Shown: positions 36,958 to 46,200 of the stretch, piece by piece
How positions within the stretch are numbered: position 1 is the first letter of the stretch
Layout of the letters: each line of letters opens with the position of its first letter
DNA from: Arcuatula senhousia
Lineage: Eukaryota > Mollusca > Bivalvia > Mytilida > Mytilidae
Direction of reading: 5' to 3'
NCBI GenBank assembly: GCA_963971305.1
Contig: OZ020304.1
Location: 1,798,001 to 1,862,000, forward strand
DNA: 64,000 nucleotides
Notes under the pieces: generated by a model
Database searches by the model: none
Told to the model about the DNA's origin: nothing
What the model saw: the letters and a program-made list of their open reading frames with translations, nothing else
Position numbers and translations under genes: made by a program

Positions 36958-38735
36958 TTAAGATGTTGTCCACCACGATGAGCTCCAAGAAGAATGCTTA
37001 TTAGCTGGGATATTGTTAACGCTGTTCATATTCCATTTGTTATTAAAATCAAAGTTATTATTGTTATTAGAACTGCTTGATTGTTTTTGCCATTGAAATT
37101 TAAAACCATTCAGTTTATTTTTCAACGATGAATCAAAAGTTTTCATAAAATTTCCACGACTAAGCATTTCTTGTTGAGGTTTTCCTCTCCCGTCAGATAA
37201 TAAACCCAAACCTGTTATGTGTTTAGCACCAAATAAGGATTTCCCACTGTTTAACGTGTTTTGAACTGGTTCTTCTCTATGTGCAACGTCAATCAGTTGT
37301 AATTTCTGGAAACCTACGTCCAGATTCTTTGATGTTTTCTGATCGGTCGTTTGAACGATCGTTGGGGCTTCCGCTTTATTATCCAGTTTTATATGTTCAA
37401 AATGTGCATTTCGATTGGTTTCGTTGTGTCTTACTGATGTTAAACCATCGGACATCACACTGGTGATTTTCTCATTCGTTTCAAACTTTTTCGTGCGGTT
37501 TTTCTTTTCCACATGAACAGCATCTGAGATTCTATTTACAGTTTTCTGTATTCGTTCATCGTTTTGATGCTCTATCTTGTCAGCAAAATGGATCGAGTCT
37601 TTCCCGCGCTTTTCTGTGCGATGGTTTTCCTGTCGACCCTGTGCAGAGCTATGATCAGATGAATCAACTTTCACGGTATCGCCATTCCAAATCATTTTGG
37701 TTTTTGATGACGTGCTTTGCGCATGACTATGGGAAAAATTGTAGTTAAATGGAACATTCAAGGGCATCTCTGTAGTAACAGTGAACATTTTACCTGGAAG
37801 AGACATTCGGAGTGTTTCTTTTAAATTGCTAAGCATGTCAAAAGGGACATTTGATAGACCAGGAAGAACTGAAATTGGTCTGCTTGCAATTATAGATTTT
37901 TCGTTTAACATCCTAAAATTGTCTGACGGAATTCCAGGCGGCTCTTGTCGTACTTGATCATTCCTATTCGGAATAAGATCATTTACATGGATATTCGATG
38001 GCGGGTCAAATTGTTTTATATCAGCAGACGGCACTAGTGGCGATTGATTAGAAATTGTATCATCAGCACGAGAAACAATGTTATTCTCCGATGTCCAGCC
38101 GTTACTTTCGCTATTCTTTAAGGTATTGTTTGTGCCTTGGGTTTTAGTCTGTTCCTCGGTTACATTATCAGGAATCGTCTTCACCATTGATTGGTCAACG
38201 ACTTCCACTACTATGACGTCAGGATAACCAGACTCTCTATGATTGGTTGAGACAGGAGTTGGTTCCGTTCGGTCCCAGGGAGGAGTGATTGAAGGAAATC
38301 TGTCCCGCCTCTGTGATCTTATTTCTGCAATATATAAAATGCAAACATAAAACATAAAACATCGTTAATAAGAAAAGAATCCAAACGTGACAACTCATTT
38401 CAATGTTTATGATTTTTCTTCGTTTTGACAATTTTTTCAAGTATTAAGCTAGCTATCTTGAATTTAGTTTTAAAACTTGCTTTCTAACTCTGGTATCTAA
38501 TCGCCTGCTTGGTACTCTTTGTTTTTACTTTAAGTGTTTTTGAACTTTTTATTTACGAACTACCTCTGATACAGTGTCATTATTTTTTTTCGTTTCGTAA
38601 GGTCCACCTTCCACTCTAAAATAAATATTTTCCCCAGGGTGAGGTTTTCCTTATATTTCTACGTTTCTTACCTTGACAAAAGGTCAACATTAAAACCCAT
38701 AGAAGGCAACTGGACATTCCTGGGAAAACAACCAT
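36958..38735 (-). CDS. Secreted low-complexity protein (476 aa), divergent paralogue of the gene at 33258-34503
   Basis: Exon 1 (38672-38735) encodes MVVFPGMSSCLLWVLMLTFC, a signal peptide, and ends phase 1 (CAAG|GTAAGA). Exon 2 (36958-38324) begins after TTGCAG with EIRSQRRDRFPSITPPWDR and ends at TAA. The mature chain is rich in Ser, Asn, Lys and Asp, has no cysteine, and ends SSSSNNNNNFDFNN..SSWSSSWW. Shared with the neighbour: the same exon plan and phase, an aromatic-Pro N-terminus, and a DVIVVEVVDQSMVKTIP block matching DVVAVVDPSQVQPV. That points to an old tandem duplication. No domain is recognised. Confidence 0.8.
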
Positions 38736-38859
38736 CTTAAATGTAAATGTTTACAAAATTAGCGAAATAAAGTCATAAAGTAAAACAAACCTTAATATTA
38801 AAATCTAATATTTCAAACATTTAGAAGCTTAAAGATTATACCTGTAACAAAAAGGTATA

Positions 38860-39050
38860 AGAACATAGGACAAGAAGCAAAGAGGCACCAATGGGGCATT
38901 CGAGTGTCAAAAGTCCAAAAGGACAACGACAAAACCGGCAAACACGAACAAGAACAGCACGAAGAAACACAAAGCATAAAATCAACCGAACGGAAATCAA
39001 CAATGCGAACTCAAATCGCAACACAAATCAAGGAAAAGACAAATAGGATA
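38860..39050 (-). repeat. Repeat family Y copy
   Basis: AGAAGCAAAGAGGCACCAAT, AGTCCAAAAGGACAACGAC, CCGAACGGAAATCAACAATG as in the other Y copies. Confidence 0.75.
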
Positions 39051-40053
39051 AATTGAAGATTGCAATAGTCCTGAAATGCACCGGGATTTCAAAAGAAACA
39101 GTAGAGAAAGAAATGGTTGGTTCCGGTTTTTATGGCATCAGATCTCTCTCTCAAGGTTCGGCAGTAACATTAGAACACAGCACTATTGTGAGACACAATA
39201 GAAACAGTTTGGAAACACAGATTGAATCAATCCCACATGTGCTCTCTCTCGCAATAAAAGATCAAATATTTTTGTTGTGCTCTGCACATTGAAGCCAATA
39301 TTCCCGTGTTAAAGCAACAAGTTATGCAACAATTTCATTGAATTATCAAAACCAGACTAAAAAACTCTCTATCTATATTTAAAAAGATATGTTTTCTAAA
39401 ATGCACCAAAAGTGTGCAACGAAACAAGCAGTCTTATTTTTTTTATGTTGTTTCCTTTTGTCAGAGGCTATCAATTATCACAGCAAAGGCGAATCAACTG
39501 GTTAACAATGCAAAGCTTATTATCATATCTTACCATATTTTTAGAGCTCCTGCCTTTGATTTCAATACAAATGTGACCGTACACTCGAATATGACCAATA
39601 TTTATATTTTTTTTCTAATTTGATATAAAATGAGGGAGGGATTAGAATAAAGTTATGAGTTACTGTCATGTTAAATCATAATTGTCAAATCAGAACTGTT
39701 CTAATGTTTCCAAAAACCAATAAAATTTGACCTCTTGATCAATAATTTGTTTATTCATAAAAGTAAATTGAAATACAAGGTTTTGTGGTTTGTACCGGTG
39801 AAAGCGTAGGTGATTTAGAAGGACGAATTTAATAGGAACTAAAAGTGGAGGGACATTTTTACATATTCAAATCAATGCAACACATGTTTAACATGACGGA
39901 ATCTGCTTAAACATTAACAAGGACAATGATCGTGTACTCTTGTTGTAAAGAATGATTTCCTACACGAATTCTTTCTTATTTGGTCACACTCTATACGTGA
40001 TGTACATCTTATTGAAATCTACATGTATAGAATGAATTTAGACAATCTTAGTT
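39051..40053. other. Intergenic
   Basis: A 79-aa ORF (39053-39292) has no recognisable domain or splice context. Otherwise AT-rich. Confidence 0.45.
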
Positions 40054-40257
40054 CCGCTTACTGAGGATTCATTTATTTTCGTGGTTTGATGAAAATTGAT
40101 AGGTTCGTGGGTTCTTAAATTTGTGGTTCTGAAGTTTGCAGCATGAAAATCAATGTCATATTTCCTTTTCGTGGGATATCAAATTTCGTGGGTCAATGCC
40201 ACCCACGAAAACCACGAAAATTTATACCCCCACGAATAATAATGAACCACAGTATTA
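40054..40257. mobile_element. ~200-bp MITE with TTCGTGG-rich inverted ends
   Basis: The left end TTACTGAGGATTCATTTATT is mirrored by AATAATGAACCACAGTA on the right; inner CGTGGGT/ACCCACG words also pair. No ORF. Confidence 0.75.
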
Positions 40258-40479
40258 CTAAGAAGGAATATCCTGGAGAATGCGAATTTCATGACTACAG
40301 GTTCATGGTTCTGCAAGTCGAACAGCTTCACATGGCCAGTATTGGTGTCGATTTTTTCAGTCCAAGATACATTTGTTTTACAGTTCTTTGTCGTGTTTTC
40401 ACCTTTTGGTTTCTAGAAACATGTTACATTTCTGCCTCCAAAAATCTTATTTCATGAAGAACATAGAGGTCGGCTACTA

Positions 40480-40545
40480 AAGACGACAATGAGATGTGGA
40501 ATAAGTGTACGCGACACATCCAACATAAAGAAACGGCAATTTAAA
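40480..40545 (-). repeat. PLE1 tail end fragment
   Basis: GAGATGTGGAATAAGTGTAC and GCGACACA match the last bases of the PLE1 tail. Confidence 0.65.
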
Positions 40546-40894
40546 AACATCGCATAATTAGTTTCTTGACGACAATTTTTTTTATACATTTTAAGTTACA
40601 CGATTTTTTATTGTAAACGCCCATGTTGTTAGGTTTAATAAAGAAAATTGAATGGTCTGCTGATCAGTGTTTGCTAGGAATGTCACGATCAACGAACAAA
40701 GATGCCACTGGTAGTTTTAAAATAAGCAAGAGATCCAAGAACGTAGAGCCACACACCCACGTTGGTGGCACTTTGCATTGGCGACCCTTGCGTTCCATCC
40801 CCCGTGGGCAGTACAAATTTTGCTGAACTGTCTGTTCCTCTGATTTCACTGGACATTTCAAGACTAGGGGTTCTTTACTTGTATTGCAAATGCA

Positions 40895-41465
40895 TGGTCG
40901 ATATCTTCGGTGCAGGATTTTGTTTCCCTGTTCAAACGTTTTGAGTTTTAGTAATATCAGTTCGATACTTTTGATTTTTGACCTTTCACTGTTTTGATTC
41001 AAATGCTAATGATGAGAGGTTAATCCTTGAAAGATGCATATAAAACATAAACAAGTGAACCATTTTTACCGCTTTGGTATTTTGTTTTTTTGAAACCACT
41101 TTGTCGATAACACTACTGGTATACCAGAGGTCCCCGAAAGTAATCACAAGCCTGATAGTCAGACTTGTCTGACACGCATTTACCAACATTTTCAATTTTT
41201 ATTGAAATTTCCGAATGTCTAAATTCTAAATTGTCTAAAACATCAGGTTTCTTTCCTTGCACATGTAAATTGTACATGTTCGATATCCTCAGTGCTTAAT
41301 CTGGCTTCCCTGTTCGAACGTTTCGGGATTGAGTACTTTTCGTTTCGTTCAATACATCTGGTTTTCGACCTTCCAATGTTTTCTTGCAATTGCTGCTGAT
41401 GAGAGATTACTTCCTTCTTGAAATATGTTTATACAGCATAAACGAATAAACCTTTTTTTAATTCT
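40895..41465 (+). repeat. RZ1 tandem copy, about 1.5 units of ~390 bp
   Basis: GTTCAAACGTTTTGAG at ~40929 and GTTCGAACGTTTCGGG at ~41315 mark successive units about 390 bp apart. Each unit has ACCTTCCAATGTTTT-type and GATGAGAG..CTTGAAA blocks. The second unit carries the best hammerhead-like core. Confidence 0.8.
41391..41438 (+). ncRNA. Hammerhead ribozyme-like motif (type I), RZ1 family
   Basis: Helix I TGCTG (41391-41395) pairs with CAGCA (41434-41438). CTGATGA is at 41396-41402. Helix II GAGA (41403-41406) pairs with TCTT (41416-41419). GAA is at 41420-41422. A short helix III ATA/TAT follows (41423-41425 with 41430-41432), with predicted cleavage after A41433 in an AUA site. All invariant core bases are present. 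Short helix III is usual in ribozymes of Penelope elements and animal retrozymes. Confidence 0.6.
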
Positions 41466-41487
41466 GCTTTGGCATTTTGTTCTTTTT

Positions 41488-42050
41488 AAGGCCCGACCAC
41501 ATGGATCGGACATATAGTTTTACCTTTATCCGTCTGCACTTCCGTCTGTACGTTCGTCTGTACGTCTCATGCCCGTCCTTTCTTTCGTGCGTCCGTAACA
41601 CTTTGGTGAATTTCTTGGTTAAGGTCCATAACTTAGATACTAGATGTTGGGGGCCAATTATATTTCACCACAATATATATGTCTTTGGTAGCACGCACTT
41701 ACTACTAACAATTAGGTCAATGTCACCTACACTGTACACATAAATGACTAGTCTTAGTTAAGTTCTTGTTTAATGTTCATATCTCTGATAATACATGTTC
41801 TACATGTTAGGGATCAATGGTATTTCACCACTAGATCTGTTATGGGTAACACACCACCCACTAGAAATTTTGTCACTTCGACCTATATTTTACACATCAA
41901 CGACTTGAATAATTTCTTGGTTAAGGTTCAAATCCCAGTTGTCAAATATTATTTCATTCTGAGGCTCATATACACGGCATTAGTTTTTAACCTTATCCTA
42001 CCCCTTTTTAATGAAAGAACCTTAGTGAGCACGCTCACATACCCCACACG
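41488..42050 (-). mobile_element. Pearl/HINE-like element, reverse orientation
   Basis: GGCCCGACCACATGGATCGG hairpin-like start, GTCCGT-type microsatellite, and core units (TTTCACCACAATATATATGT, TTTCACCACTAGATCTGTTA). Related to 28068-28560. Confidence 0.6.
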
Positions 42051-42109
42051 TCCACATAATGGACAGAGAATATCTATTTCTAGTTAGGAATAAAAAAGTC
42101 AGAGTTGTT

Positions 42110-42972
42110 GCCTTTCCAAGTCGGCTCGTTAAACAGGAAAAAATTGAGTGACAGACCTGAAAATGTATCCCACCATATGGGACCCCTACCTGAAGCTACA
42201 TACCAAATATTAAAAGCATACAATTATTAGTTGCTGAGAAATCTGTGACGAAAATTTTCAACCCTGAAAATTAAGTGAAAAAAATCTAAGATGGCTCGTT
42301 TAACAGGAAGTAGCTGATCGACGGACCTGAAAATGTATCCTACCATATGGGACCCCTACTTGAAGCTACATACCAAATATCAAAAGCCTACAATTAATAG
42401 TTGCTGAGAAATCTGTGACGAAAATTTTCAACCCTGAAAATTAAGTGAAAAAAGTCTAAGTCAGCTCTTTAAACAAGAAGTGGATGATCGACAGACATAA
42501 AAACAAATCCCACCATATGAGACCCCTACTCGAAGCTATATACCAAATATCAAATACCTAAGTCAGCCCTTTAAACAAGAAGTAGATGATCGACAGACCT
42601 GAAAACAAATCTCACCATATGGGACCCCTACTCGAAGCTATATACCAAATATCAAATACCTACAATTAATAGTTGCTGAGAAATCTGTTACGAAAATTTT
42701 CAACCCTGAAAATTTAGTGAAAAAAGTGTAAGTTGGCTCGTTAAACAGGAAGTAGATGATCGACAGACCTGAAAACGTATCCCACCATATGGGACCCTCA
42801 CCTGAAGCTACATACCAGGCATTAATAATAGCTGAGATATCTGTTACGAAATTTTGATCACAGACAGACGGACGGACTGTTGGACGGACAGATGGACGGC
42901 CGGACTGATGGACGGACGGACGGACCAGTCAAAAACATTATACCCTTTGCAATTTCGTTGCGTGGGGTATAA
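42110..42972 (+). mobile_element. Pearl/HINE-like element, ~170-bp core in about 5 copies
   Basis: Core word CCACCATATGGGACCCCTAC or a variant recurs near 42170, 42342, 42510, 42612 and 42781; one unit is shortened. A (GACG)n-like microsatellite spans 42860-42925, followed by GCAATTTCGTTGCGTGGGGT and ATAATA. Confidence 0.75.
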
Positions 42973-43293
42973 TAAAATTTATTATATGTTTTAATCATTT
43001 AATCATGTTTTTATCCTGATAATGACAAAGGGCAATATTGGGCAAAAAATTATGTAACTCCAGTGCCGCACACGGTAATGAAATATGTGATTGAAAAAGC
43101 AATGTAAAAACATCTGTAACTCTCTCTTCGTATATCCAGGGATGCATTTGTATAAATCATGACAATTTCACTACTCTTACGAAGGAAATTCAAAGGCAAC
43201 ACAGGACGCAAGACATAGTACAATAAAAACAACAAAATTATCAACATTTTAATCCGATATTTGTTCGGCCTTGTTTTGGTTCAGAGTTGTGGT

Positions 43294-46200
43294 CTATCCA
43301 TCTAAATACTCGCCTAGTGGAATTTGGTCATTGCCTATAAAAATAAAAATAATAAAGGATGTACACTTCTTTTAAAAAGATTACATATGTTTTAATTTGC
43401 TGTCTTTATACATTACAAACTTGATAAGTAAGGTTTCAGATAAGATGAAAAAAATGGTCGGTTCTGTTTTCCTTGACCTTTTCAAAGCTTCCAAATTTGT
43501 ATTTTAAGTCGGTTTTAAGCTGTTAATACTTAAGACAAAAACAAAAAAGACTTGAAACTAATTGAAACCTGAAGTCCTGGACCAAACAATTGAAAAATTA
43601 TAAAATATCATGTTCAAGGCCAAAATGTGTTTCTTGGAAATCGTTGCATTTTGAAGTTCAAACAAGTATGAAACAAGATACTCAAAGATTTTATTTTACT
43701 AACACATAAAGCCATTTTCTTGCACTAAAGCTGTTATAACTGACACATAGTGTACAGCTTTCAAGAAACCCAAAGATAAGATGTGAAATCCGTTTTTTTC
43801 TGTTTGCACGTAAATACTGGAAATTAACAAAGACAAATATAAACAACTCTGTCTAATTTTCCTGCCTCATAAAAACTGTTGACAACATGACGAATAAAGA
43901 CGAGTCTCCCAATAGCCTGAATCGTTCGCCTACAATGTAAGAGTCTCTTCTTTGAGCTATATGACACCTGAAAAAGGGTCATTTGAAAACTTCAACCCAA
44001 CATGCGGTATGTTGTTTGTTTTTTTTTTGTTCCAAGTTTTAGTGTATCTGTAATAGTTTTCATTCTATAGACCCCAAAACATGAAAAAAAACATATTTTT
44101 AACCTTTTAAGGGTCATAACCTCTATGCAGGATCATCGGACAATTTCAACCGAATGAAGACTTTTAGTGTAGAAGCTCAACCAGCTGAAGGTTAAAGCAA
44201 GCAATAGCTTTTCTCTATCTGCAATAGTGTTCATTCTATCGGGCAAAAACATGAAACAAAACATTTTTTTTTTACCTTCAGAGCCCCATAACCCCTATAT
44301 GGAATAATCTGACAACTTCGATCCAATGGAAACTTGAGCAGAGCTTTTGATGCTAAAGAAGGACGATCGCATAAGATTTGTTCTTTAATTGACAAGCCAA
44401 AAACGATGGTTTAAAAGATGTTGGAAAGACACGTTTACATATTTCCAAAATTTGACAACATTTGGCTATTTCTTAAAAAATAATAAATTTATCTGTTTGG
44501 TCATTGTTGTAATATTTTTGGCTTCTGTTTTTTTTATATCAAATCTAATGTTCTACCGGTTTTCCAAGTTATTTACTCCTAGCGTGTCTGATGAAGGTTA
44601 ATCCAGAAAAGCGCTTCACACGCAGTGAAATTTTGCATTGTACATTTATCAAAATCATTTCAATATGTGGATTGTGTCTTTCTGGCACATATTCCATATT
44701 CTTTCGTTTTTGATATAATTTCAGAGTTTGGCTTTAGTGCCGTGTGGAGGCCGTAGAAAGCTTCCCCGTGCTTCAGTTGTATGCTCTTATATATTTTCGA
44801 GTACTGGAATATGTGTTGGAAAGACACGTTTACATATTTCCAAAATTTGACAACATTTGGCTATTTCTTAAAAAATAATAAATTTATCTGTTTGGTCATT
44901 GTTGTAATATTTTTGGCTTCTGTTTTTTTTTATCAAATCTAATGTTCTACCGGTTTTCCAAGTTTTCCTAGCGTGTCTGATGAAGGTAAATCCAGAAAAG
45001 CGCTTCACACGCAGTGAAATTTTGCATTGTACATTTATCAAAATCATTTCAATATGTGGATTGTGTCTTTCTGGCACATATTCCATATTCTTTCGTTTTT
45101 AATATTAACCCCCTGGACTATTTTTAGCAACAGCGGTCATGTTTTTTTTTATGGATCAAAAATCGAATCACTTCTTTTGTGCAGGACATCTTAAGGATTA
45201 ATCACAAGTCAGTAGATTCAGAGGAGAAGATTTTTGAAAAAAAAAATTGCTAACAGACGGCGACAGATGACGACGGACGCCAAGTGATCTAAGCTATAAA
45301 CTAAGCACTGCTCGTCGCATTACATCCAAGGATCATTTAAGTAAATGGCAAATCCGATAAAGTTGAGGCAATGCTTATTAAAGCCGATGTTGGTTTTGTT
45401 AATTGCAAATAATAGATAAAATCATTATGCTTAAAGGTTGACATAACAAAAATAAATGAATAACCAATTTTATATCTTTACCCATCCAGAAGATGGGAAT
45501 CCAGAACTAGTATTTGTCTTTGAGCACATGATTTCTTGAGAAAGAATTGAAATAACATAAAGAAAGACATAAAAGAACTCAAAGACACGCAGGACTAAGT
45601 GAGGCAGAGAAAATGACAAAGATCCGTAGAAAATGGTGAAACATTGTATTGTCCTTTGTAGTACTTACCTGATTCAGAAGGTATATGATTTATACACAAG
45701 CATTCCTGTTCGCCACACCCCTCGTACATGTCCTGGTAGTTATTGGCCTTGCAGCACTGCCTACACTCATCTTTCTTAGTATCAGTAAAGCAAGTGTTTG
45801 CTTCACACTGGGACGGAGCTGAGAATCTCGGTTTGTCGTCACCGTGTACAAAAACTAAAATTACAATATTTATACAAGTACGAAAAAGAATTGGAAAACA
45901 ATGTCATAAATGTAAGAAATTTTTAAGCCACGAAAATGTTTTGCATATATGTACATCTAACTCATCAAAATTTCATTGCATATTCATACATGCATATGCA
46001 TCGAATATATTCATTTGGACTATGGACCCGAATCAATAATTTTATAAAGATTCACATTGTTACCAGCAGGTTATCACATTTCTACGACAAGGATAGTGAA
46101 ATATCTGGTTTTGAAGAAACCGAGCCTTGGTGTTGATTTTATTTCAACTTATTGATTAATACAAAATTTGGAAAATATTAGCTAAAGAAGTGGATTCTTC

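Larger units (their letters stand above)
44419..45097 (+). repeat. RZ2 direct repeat: 395-bp unit in about 1.7 copies
   Basis: 44419-44702 and 44814-45097 are nearly identical (one short deletion near 44966 and few substitutions), separated by ~111 bp that would complete a unit. Each copy has a hammerhead-like motif. It sits between two halves of an X-type repeat. Confidence 0.85.

Noticed and set aside
39053..39292. 79-aa plus-strand ORF as a gene
   Set aside because: No recognisable domain and it starts at the edge of a repeat Y copy.
44868..45086. 72-aa minus-strand ORF in the RZ2 repeat as a protein gene
   Set aside because: It lies inside a direct repeat, antisense to the hammerhead-like motif, and has no start context or domain.
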